Source: Comamonas testosteroni (GTDB lineage: Bacteria; Pseudomonadota; Gammaproteobacteria; Burkholderiales; Burkholderiaceae_C). From it: a stretch of DNA of 64,000 nt. This document shows, piece after piece, positions 57,880-64,000 of the stretch (within the stretch, counting starts at the first letter, position 1; each line of letters opens with the position of its first letter). The DNA lies in NCBI RefSeq assembly GCF_030505195.1, contig NZ_CP129672.1:558001-622000 (forward strand), read 5' to 3'. The position numbers and the translations under genes are program-made. The notes beneath the pieces were generated by a model. That model searched no databases and had not been told where the DNA came from. It saw only the letters and a program-made list of their open reading frames with translations.

Positions 57880-59523
57880 CTACATGCGCGCGACCCCAAA
57901 CTGCATGGGGCGCAAGGTGCGCTGCTGCGCTTCGTGCAAGGTCTGCAGGCAAAACGAGAGCACTGCGCGGGTGTCGCGCGGGTCGATCACACCGTCGTCC
58001 AGCAACAAGCCGCTGGTGACCAGCGCATCGGCCTGGGCTTCGAACATGGCCACGATCTGGTCGTACTGCTTTTGCATCAGCTCGGCATCGATGGGCAAAC
58101 CCTTGCGTGCCATGGCGGCCTCGGTGACCTGGCGCATGGTGCTGGCCGCCTGCTCGCCGCCCATCACCGCCGTCTTGGCGCCGGGCCAGCTGAACAGAAA
58201 GCGCGGCGCATAGCCTCGGCCGCACATGCCGTAGTTGCCTGCTCCGAAACTGGCGCCGCACTGGATGGTGATCTGCGGCACGGTGGCATTGGTGACGGCC
58301 TGAATCATCTTGCTGCCGTGCTTGATCATGCCGGCCTGCTCGCTGTCCTTGCCCACCATATAGCCCGTGGTGTTCTGCAGATAGATGATGGGGTGGCCCA
58401 ACTGGCACATCCATTGAATGAAGTGCGCGGCCTTGCTAGCACCGGCCACATCGATGGGGCCGTTGCTGGAGATCAGGCCCACGGCATGGCCGCCGATATG
58501 CGCCTGCGCACAGAGCGTGGCCGCACCGTAGCCGGACTTGAACAGCAGCAGCTCGGAACCATCGACCAGCCGCGCCATGACTTCGTGCATATCCACTGGC
58601 TCGCGATGGTGTGCCGGCATCAGGCCCAGCAGTTCATCGGCGTCGTAACGCGGCTCCGAAACTCCTGAATCAATAGCTTTTTTCGCATATGCATCAATCG
58701 TTGCAGACGTCTTCCATGAAGATAGCTGAGACACCACGGCGCGTGCCATACTCAGGGCATGGCGGTCGTCCTCCGCCAGATATTCGCCCAACCCCGAGAC
58801 ACTGGTGTGCATTTCGGCACCGCCCAGCTCCTCCTCGGTCGCGATTTCGCCGGTCGCCGCCTTGAGCAGGGGCGGCCCGGCCAGAAAGGCGCGCGAGCGA
58901 CCGCGCACCATGATGACCACGTCCGACAACCCCGGCATATAGGCTCCGCCGGCCGTGCCCGAGCCATGCTGCACGGTGATGACCGGCAAACCCGCCGCGG
59001 ACAACCGCGCCAGGTTGCGAAACAAGGCTCCGCCCATCACAAAGCCCTCGACACGGTAGCGCATGAGGTTGGCGCCTGCACTCTCAACCAAATGAATGAA
59101 GGGCAGCTTGTTCTGCAGCGCAATCTCCTGCACGCGCAGCATCTTGTCCAGGCCTTTTTCCTGGATGGCTCCCGCCTCGATGCCCGAATCGCTGGCCACG
59201 ACCATGCAGCGCACGCCGCTGACAAAGCCGATGCCCGCCAGCATTCCGCCTCCGGGAACCGACTTGGCGGGGTCTTCCTGGTCCAGCATGAAACCCGCCA
59301 GCGTGCACAGCGGCAGCCATGGCGTCCCGGCATCCAGCAGCAAGGCCACTCTCTCTCGCGGCAGCAACTGGCCGCGCTTTTCAAACTGCGGCTTGGCCCG
59401 CTGCGATGCCTGGGCTGCCCGCTGCTCCAGCTCACGCAGCGCGGCGATGCGCGACAGCGTGGCGGCCCGGCGCTGCTGCGCCTGCTCGCCGGCTGCATTC
59501 CATTGCGATGCAAAGACGCTCAT
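57880..59523 (-). CDS. Acyl-CoA carboxylase beta subunit (AtuC/LiuB-like carboxyltransferase)
   Basis: 547 residues from the ATG at 59523, overlapping the SDR stop by ATGA. Carboxyltransferase motifs GFVSGVRCMVVASDSGIEAG, QHGSGTAGGAYMPGLSD, RAFLAGPPLLKAATGE, TGYMVGKDSEQAGMIKHGSK and CGASFGAGNYGMCGRGYAP. It partners the alpha subunit encoded three genes downstream. Geranyl-CoA and methylcrotonyl-CoA carboxylases differ at a pocket residue (Gly versus Phe) that I could not place with confidence, so substrate remains open. Confidence 0.92.
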   Translation of the reverse strand: MSVFASQWNAAGEQAQQRRAATLSRIAALRELEQRAAQASQRAKPQFEKRGQLLPRERVALLLDAGTPWLPLCTLAGFMLDQEDPAKSVPGGGMLAGIGFVSGVRCMVVASDSGIEAGAIQEKGLDKMLRVQEIALQNKLPFIHLVESAGANLMRYRVEGFVMGGALFRNLARLSAAGLPVITVQHGSGTAGGAYMPGLSDVVIMVRGRSRAFLAGPPLLKAATGEIATEEELGGAEMHTSVSGLGEYLAEDDRHALSMARAVVSQLSSWKTSATIDAYAKKAIDSGVSEPRYDADELLGLMPAHHREPVDMHEVMARLVDGSELLLFKSGYGAATLCAQAHIGGHAVGLISSNGPIDVAGASKAAHFIQWMCQLGHPIIYLQNTTGYMVGKDSEQAGMIKHGSKMIQAVTNATVPQITIQCGASFGAGNYGMCGRGYAPRFLFSWPGAKTAVMGGEQAASTMRQVTEAAMARKGLPIDAELMQKQYDQIVAMFEAQADALVTSGLLLDDGVIDPRDTRAVLSFCLQTLHEAQQRTLRPMQFGVARM

Positions 59524-60410
59524 GACTGAAAAACCTTGGGAGTCTGGTAGAGAGAAAAGCCGCCAAATGCACGCACTGCGCCGCGCTGCTGCACCTCGGC
59601 GCTGGCGGCAACCGGCCCCATGCCCATGCGCACCTGGGGCCGGGCGCCATCGACGCGCAAAACCGTGCCGCTGATAAAACTGGCTGCGGGGCTGAGCAAA
59701 AACACGATGGAGGCGGAAACCTCGGCCTCGTTGCCAAAGCGTCCCGCCGGCACGGTGGCGGGTATCTTGCGCAGCATGGCCGCCGCTTCGGGTGGGTAGT
59801 GATCCATGCCGCTGGAGGCGATGTAGCCGGGTGCGATGGCATTCACACGCACGCCATGGGGTGCCCATTCCGCAGCCGCCGTCTCGGTAAGGCTGACCAT
59901 GCCCGCTCGCGCCGCACCGCTGTGCCCCATGCCCGGCATGGAGCCCCATATATCGGCCACCATGTTGACGATGGAGCCACCATGCTCTGCCATGTGTTGC
60001 ACAAAGCATTCGCGCGCCATCAGAAAGCCGCCTGTGAGATTGGTGTCCAGCACGGCCTGCCAGCCCTTGACTCCGATGCTGGCCAGGGGCGCGATGTACT
60101 GCCCACCCGCGTTATTGACCAGGGCGTCGATGCGCCCGTGGCGGGCCAGAACCTCGGCCACCAGCGCTTTGACGGCAGCCTCATCCCGTATATCCGCTCT
60201 GTGCCGGCTGACTCGATCCTCCGGTACTCCGGCCTGCTGCAACTCGGCTTGCACCGCAGCCAGCTTGTCCTGATTGCGTCCCACCAGGGCGACTGTGGCC
60301 CCCAGGGATGCCAGCTCGTGCGCAACACAGCGACCGATTCCCGAGCCGCTACCAGTCACCACAACCACCTGCCCCGCAAACAATGCGGCACGGAATACGG
60401 ATTGGTACAT
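59520..60410 (-). CDS. SDR of the trans-2-enoyl-CoA reductase (PECR) type, AtuB position
   Basis: 296 residues from the ATG at 60410, whose first base overlaps the TetR stop (TGATG). VVVTGSGSGIGRCVAHELAS and NNAGGQYIAPL are normal. The usual Tyr-x3-Lys is replaced by MGHSGAARAGMVSLT, the signature of peroxisomal trans-2-enoyl-CoA reductases. The C-terminal ~45 residues are an extra tail. It may reduce an enoyl-CoA rather than a carbonyl. First enzyme gene of the operon, as atuB is in Pseudomonas. Confidence 0.88.
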   Translation of the reverse strand: MYQSVFRAALFAGQVVVVTGSGSGIGRCVAHELASLGATVALVGRNQDKLAAVQAELQQAGVPEDRVSRHRADIRDEAAVKALVAEVLARHGRIDALVNNAGGQYIAPLASIGVKGWQAVLDTNLTGGFLMARECFVQHMAEHGGSIVNMVADIWGSMPGMGHSGAARAGMVSLTETAAAEWAPHGVRVNAIAPGYIASSGMDHYPPEAAAMLRKIPATVPAGRFGNEAEVSASIVFLLSPAASFISGTVLRVDGARPQVRMGMGPVAASAEVQQRGAVRAFGGFSLYQTPKVFQS

Positions 60411-61069
60411 CAACGCTCTCCAATGAATAAGGCCAGGGCTTGCTCGGTAAGCTCATCCAGCGTCAGCCCACGGCCCTCGGTAAACCATTGAGCCGTCCAG
60501 TTCAGCGCACCGAAGATCAACAGGCGTGCAATCTCTGGACTGGCTTTGAGCTTTCCCGTGTGGTGCAGGGCCTGCAGTGCGGGCATCCACTGCGCCTCGT
60601 ATTCGTCTTTTTGCGCTCCCACATCCACGCGCTGCTCATCACTGAGCAGCCGCCATTCGTACAGCATGACGGGAATGAAGTCACTGTCCGGACCGACCAT
60701 GATCTGCAGGTGATTGCGCACCAGGGCCCGCAGGCGCTGCACACCACTGGCACGCGCCGTCAGCGCATCCAGTGCAGCGGCCTGGCTGGCGGCTGCCTGC
60801 GCCATTCCATCGCGCATGACCGCATGCAGGATGGCCTCCTTGCTCTCGAAAAAATAGAACAGGGAGCCTGGCTGCATACCTGCGGCTGCAGCGATATCGC
60901 GTGTGCTGGTGCCATGAAATCCGCGCTGTCTGAATAGCTGCGCCGCGACCTTCACCAGCTCGCCACGGCGCATGCTTTCATTGCGCTCATCGGCCGACTT
61001 CGGAGGTCTGCCGCGACCGCGCTTTTTGGTGATGACTGCTTCATGACTTGTTTGCATGAGATGCAGCAT
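60410..61069 (-). CDS. TetR-family regulator leading the atu-like operon
   Basis: 219 residues from the ATG at 61069 (AAAGGCCGAT upstream; a TTG at 61093 is less likely). The N-terminus is Arg/Lys-rich (KKRGRGRPPKSADERNES). The helix-turn-helix lies in GFHGTSTRDIAAAAGMQPGSLFYFFESKEAIL. The C-terminal domain has WRLLSDEQRVDVGAQKDEYE, as in fatty-acid/CoA-responsive TetR proteins. It is the first gene of the ten-gene operon and faces a long palindrome at 61081-61114. Likely autorepressor, relieved by an acyl-CoA (inference). Confidence 0.9.
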   Translation of the reverse strand: MLHLMQTSHEAVITKKRGRGRPPKSADERNESMRRGELVKVAAQLFRQRGFHGTSTRDIAAAAGMQPGSLFYFFESKEAILHAVMRDGMAQAAASQAAALDALTARASGVQRLRALVRNHLQIMVGPDSDFIPVMLYEWRLLSDEQRVDVGAQKDEYEAQWMPALQALHHTGKLKASPEIARLLIFGALNWTAQWFTEGRGLTLDELTEQALALFIGER

Positions 61070-61080
61070 ATCGGCCTTTT

Positions 61081-61114
61081 TTATTTTTACCAATCATTTG
61101 CTCTGTAAAAATAA
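61081..61114. promoter_or_regulatory. Operator candidate for the operon TetR regulator
   Basis: TTATTTTTAC (61081-61090) and GTAAAAATAA (61105-61114) are perfect 10-bp inverted arms around 14 bases, 12-45 bp upstream of the TetR start codon. Position and symmetry suit autoregulation of the whole operon. Confidence 0.6.
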
Positions 61115-61145
61115 CTAGGGCTTTCACGCAAGGGTTTTCAAGAAA

Positions 61146-62165
61146 TCAGCTCTCGACCGACCTGGCGCGATAAAGGCCGGGAGAGCTGCCCGTCCATCCC
61201 TTGAATGCACGTTGAAAGGCCGCCGCATCGGCAAACCCGAGGTCTGCAGCCAGCTCTGTAAAGCTGACTTTGCTGGTCCCCAGCCGAGAGACCGCGATGT
61301 CTCGGCGAAGCTCATCCTTGATGGCCTGAAAGGAGGTGCCTGCAGCAGCCAGCTTGCGCTGCAGCGTGGGGGCCGACATGTTCAACTCGGCGGCCGTGGC
61401 TTCCAGCCCTGCCCACTGCGGACGCGACTGCAGCAAATGGGCATGCACGCGGGCATCCACACCTTCTCCGGTACGCGGCGGCATGATGGCCGCCGCCGGC
61501 CAACTGGCCACAAAGGTCTGCAAAGCCTGCTCGTCGCGGCTGCAGACACGGGCGAGCTTGCGCGCGTCAAACCAGAATGCCGAAAACGGCAGGCCGAAAT
61601 GCAAAGGCGCAGGAAAGGTGTCGCCGTAGTCGTTGGCGTAATCGGGCTGCCCGAAGGCAAAGTCAAAGTGCTGCACCTTGAGCGTACCGCCCATCAGCCA
61701 GGCAGTAAGCCGCCACAGCACACGCAGGGAAAACTCATAGAGGAAATTGGGCAGCGGCTCATTCCCCACCGGGCGCAGCACAATGCCAGCCAGCGCTCCA
61801 TCACGCACCAGTTGCACATCCACCTGGTCCTGCAGCAGCACATGGGCCTGGCACATGCGCTGCAGCGCGGTCTCCATTCCGTGCCCTGAAAGGGCCTGAC
61901 GGGCAATCAGCTCCAGGCTGCCGCGCTTGAGCGGTCTGGAGAACTGGCACATGGCCTCGTCTCCCAACATCTCCACCACTCGCCACATCAGCGCCACATA
62001 CTGGTCTGCCGTGACTCTGGCGCCTTCCTGCGCCAACAGCAAAGGGGCTATGCCTGCACGCAGCAGCAGCTCCTCGCAGTCATGCCCTCGTCTTCTCACC
62101 CCGGCAGCAATACCTCGCACCAACGCCATGGAGATCGTGAAAGGAACGATAGAAGCAGCAGCCAT
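61146..62165 (-). CDS. AraC-family transcriptional regulator
   Basis: 339 residues from the ATG at 62165 (AAGGTGAT upstream); the 36-codon extension is unsupported. The N-terminal ~200 residues fit the AraC-type arabinose-binding-like domain found in OruR/ArgR-like activators. The C-terminal double helix-turn-helix runs from about 245, including LEATAAELNMSAPTLQRKLA and the second helix pair FTELAADLGFADAAAFQRAF...WTGSSPGLYR. It is divergent from the thiolase gene and is its likely activator. Confidence 0.92.
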   Translation of the reverse strand: MAAASIVPFTISMALVRGIAAGVRRRGHDCEELLLRAGIAPLLLAQEGARVTADQYVALMWRVVEMLGDEAMCQFSRPLKRGSLELIARQALSGHGMETALQRMCQAHVLLQDQVDVQLVRDGALAGIVLRPVGNEPLPNFLYEFSLRVLWRLTAWLMGGTLKVQHFDFAFGQPDYANDYGDTFPAPLHFGLPFSAFWFDARKLARVCSRDEQALQTFVASWPAAAIMPPRTGEGVDARVHAHLLQSRPQWAGLEATAAELNMSAPTLQRKLAAAGTSFQAIKDELRRDIAVSRLGTSKVSFTELAADLGFADAAAFQRAFKGWTGSSPGLYRARSVES

Positions 62166-62290
62166 GAAAAGATCACCTTGAGGTCTTTTGACATACGAAA
62201 GATGCGCTCGGCAATGGGTTTGCGCATCGGTAAATCCTACGATGGCCCTCATTGCTCGACATCTGCTTGCCACTTTCCCAAGGAGCCCTC

Positions 62291-63475
62291 ATGAGTCGCG
62301 ATGTGTTTGTTGCCGGCGTAGGCATGATTCCATTTGCCAAGCCCGGAAAGAGTGATCCCTACTTCCAGATGGGCTCCAGCGCCACGTCCCTGGCGCTGGC
62401 AGATGCAGGCCTCGCGTATGACGCAGTGCAGCAAGCCTATGTGGGCTATGTCTACGGTGACTCCACCGCCGGTCAGAGAGCGCTGTATGAGGTGGGCATG
62501 TCCGGCATTCCCATCGTCAACGTCAACAACAACTGCTCTACCGGCTCCACTGCACTGTTCCTGGCACGCCAGGCCGTGGCCAGCGGCGCTGCAGACTGCG
62601 TGCTGGCCCTGGGGTTCGAACAGATGACCCCTGGTGCACTGGGCTCGGTCTTCAGCGACCGGCCCAGCCCCTTTGACCGGTTCGAAGCGGAAACCGATGC
62701 CCTGGTCGGCGACAACGGCGTGCCACTGGCCCTGCGCTACTTCGGCGGAGCAGGCAAGGCGCATATGGAGCAGTACGGCACGCAGCTTTCCACCTTCGCC
62801 AAGATCCGCGCCAAGGCCAGCCGCCATGCAGCGCGCAATCCCGTGGCCCTGTTTCGCACCGAGGTTACGGAGGAAGAGGTCATGGCCTCCCCCGTGATGT
62901 GGCCGGGCGTGATGACCCGGCTCATGGCCTGCCCACCCACCTGCGGCGCGGCAGCCGCCCTGCTGGTGTCCGAAGCCTATGCGCTCAAGCATGGCCTGGA
63001 TCACAGCGTGCGCATCCGCGCTCAGTCCATGACCACGGACAGCCCCAGGACCTTCGAGGCTCACGATATGCGCGAAGTAGTGGGCTTCAGCATGGCACAG
63101 GACGCTGCGCGCCAGGTCTATGAGCAGGCGGGCATCAGTCCCCAGGACGTGGACGTGGTGGAGCTGCATGACTGCTTTGCGCAAAACGAACTGCTGACCT
63201 ACGAAGCCCTGGGCCTGTGCCCCGTGGGCGGTGCGGAAAAGTTTGTCTGCGACGGCGACAACACCTACGGCGGCAAGTTTGTGACCAATCCGTCGGGCGG
63301 CCTGCTGTCCAAGGGACACCCTCTGGGCGCCACCGGCCTGGCCCAGTGCACGGAGCTGGTGCAGCAACTGCGCGGCCGCGCCGACCAGCGGCAGGTTGCC
63401 AATGCCCGCCTGGCGCTGCAGCACAACCTCGGCCTCGGTGGAGCCTGTGTGGTCACCCTCTACGAGCGCGTCTGA
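62291..63475 (+). CDS. SCP2-type thiolase
   Basis: 394 residues from the ATG at 62291 (AAGGAGCCCTC upstream). Catalytic Cys82 in NVNNNCSTGSTALF, His in VVELHDCFAQNE, and the C-terminal GGLLSKGHPLGATGLAQ. SCPx-type thiolases act on branched or steroid side-chain beta-ketoacyl-CoA esters. They differ from FadA by the HDCFAQNE motif in place of a second Cys motif. Divergent from the AraC-type regulator; 11 bp upstream of the MaoC-like gene. Confidence 0.93.
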   Translation: MSRDVFVAGVGMIPFAKPGKSDPYFQMGSSATSLALADAGLAYDAVQQAYVGYVYGDSTAGQRALYEVGMSGIPIVNVNNNCSTGSTALFLARQAVASGAADCVLALGFEQMTPGALGSVFSDRPSPFDRFEAETDALVGDNGVPLALRYFGGAGKAHMEQYGTQLSTFAKIRAKASRHAARNPVALFRTEVTEEEVMASPVMWPGVMTRLMACPPTCGAAAALLVSEAYALKHGLDHSVRIRAQSMTTDSPRTFEAHDMREVVGFSMAQDAARQVYEQAGISPQDVDVVELHDCFAQNELLTYEALGLCPVGGAEKFVCDGDNTYGGKFVTNPSGGLLSKGHPLGATGLAQCTELVQQLRGRADQRQVANARLALQHNLGLGGACVVTLYERV

Positions 63476-63486
63476 AGGAGCTGCCG

Positions 63487-63927
63487 ATGATTGACCCCCA
63501 ATGGATAGGGCATGTTCTGCCCTCTTCCGAACTCAGCCTCGACCGCAGTCGCCTGCGTTTCTTTGCCAAGGCCATCGGTGAGAGCAATGCCGTCTATACC
63601 GACCTGGAGGCCGCCCGCGCAGCGGGCTACCCGGACCTGCCCGCGCCCCCCACCTTTTTGTTTGCGGCGGAAATGGACAGTGGCACGTCCGACCTGCTCC
63701 TGCAAACCCTGAACATCCCGATCGCCAAGATCCTGCATGGTGAGCAAAGCTTTTGCTATCACCGCAGCGCCTGCGCCGGAGACCGCATCACGGTGCTGTC
63801 CAGGATCGATGACATCTACAGCAAGAAGAACGGTGCGCTGGAATTTGTCGTGAAGTCATCGCGCGCCGTCAATCAGAACAACGAGCTGGTGGCAGAAATG
63901 CGCTCCGTCATCGTGGTTCGCAACTAG
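63487..63927 (+). CDS. MaoC-like dehydratase, N-terminal-type subunit
   Basis: 146 residues, one hot-dog domain of the MaoC_dehydrat_N group: DRSRLRFFAKAIGESNAVYTD and APPTFLFAAEMD. The catalytic Asp/His pair is not evident in this half, as expected for subunits that pair with a catalytic MaoC partner. GAAGGAGCTGCCG precedes the ATG. It follows the thiolase and precedes a second MaoC-like gene, forming a hydratase heteromer such as is found in steroid side-chain degradation. Confidence 0.87.
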   Translation: MIDPQWIGHVLPSSELSLDRSRLRFFAKAIGESNAVYTDLEAARAAGYPDLPAPPTFLFAAEMDSGTSDLLLQTLNIPIAKILHGEQSFCYHRSACAGDRITVLSRIDDIYSKKNGALEFVVKSSRAVNQNNELVAEMRSVIVVRN

Positions 63928-63939
63928 AAAGGGCTGGCA

Positions 63940-64000
63940 ATGAACACCCCTCGCTACGACGAGGTCCAGGTTGGAGATGTACTGCCCGCTCTCGACCTGC
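63940..64000 (+). CDS. Start of a second MaoC-like dehydratase gene (cut by window)
   Basis: Only the first 20 residues are present: MNTPRYDEVQVGDVLPALDL, preceded by AAGGGCTGGCA. The segment YDEVQVGDVLP is the typical start of MaoC C-terminal-type hydratases. Placed 12 bp after the first subunit gene. Identity is tentative because most of the gene is outside. Confidence 0.6.
   Translation, partial: MNTPRYDEVQVGDVLPALDL

Noticed and set aside
1..64000. CRISPR arrays, prophage, insertion sequences, tRNA and rRNA genes
   Set aside because: I looked for regularly spaced repeats, transposase or integrase motifs and RNA gene sequences and saw none.

Overview
The window is high-GC, gene-dense betaproteobacterial DNA. 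It is best matched to Comamonas, specifically the C. testosteroni/C. thiooxydans group. The strongest clue is the short-chain dehydrogenase at 6952-7716, whose sequence I recognise as the classical C. testosteroni 3beta/17beta-hydroxysteroid dehydrogenase. A DUF1329 protein next to it, a PhaR-type polyhydroxyalkanoate regulator and many CoA-thioester catabolic genes fit the same lineage. I see no rRNA, tRNA, CRISPR array, insertion sequence or phage gene.

Layout. 1-4.1 kb: an RND efflux permease (cut by the window edge), its lipoprotein adaptor and a divergent TetR repressor with three related operator-like sites between them. 4.2-9.3 kb: two glyoxalase-fold (VOC) proteins, a Sel1-repeat protein, the hydroxysteroid dehydrogenase and the DUF1329 protein. 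9.4-14.3 kb: phaR, a small exported protein, murB, yajQ, an exported aspartic protease and a degenerate HD-GYP protein. 14.3-19.6 kb: a four-gene operon of DUF4178 protein, DUF350 protein, membrane-anchored spermidine-synthase-like protein and Tat-exported amine-oxidase-like flavoprotein. 19.6-36.1 kb: mixed housekeeping and accessory genes (plsY, ybaK, an aldo-keto reductase, an alpha/beta hydrolase, a penicillin-acylase-like enzyme, a stand-alone EF-G, an LD-carboxypeptidase with a His-rich N-terminus, a tadA-hydrolase fusion and an amino-acid-binding protein). 36.1-37.4 kb: a decayed patch with remnants of a nitroreductase and a MocR-type regulator.

37.4-41.0 kb is an NAD/ADP-ribose module. 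kptA, a HAD-like gene, a NADAR gene and an ADP-ribosylglycohydrolase gene are joined by three ATGA overlaps. They face a divergent NrtR-type Nudix regulator, with two adjacent palindromes in the promoter gap. rlhA follows.

43.3-64 kb is a catabolic region. An esterase, a Baeyer-Villiger-type monooxygenase and two flanking dehydrogenases would oxidise an alcohol or ketone and cleave it to an acid. A ten-gene TetR-led operon follows, with the gene order of the acyclic-terpene (atu) cluster: SDR, carboxylase beta, acyl-CoA dehydrogenase, hydratase, carboxylase alpha. It is extended by a second acyl-CoA dehydrogenase, a BKACE-type cleavage enzyme, two CoA ligases and a dienoyl-CoA-reductase-like SDR. 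At the right edge an AraC-type regulator faces a thiolase and two MaoC-like dehydratase genes. Together these genes look like a route for degrading branched or cyclic terpenoid/steroid-like carbon skeletons; the actual substrate is inference.

A 75-77 bp intergenic repeat with palindromic ends occurs three times (20.4, 26.1 and 33.4 kb). Many gene starts were moved downstream of the longest open frame on the basis of ribosome binding sites, signal peptides and ATGA overlaps.
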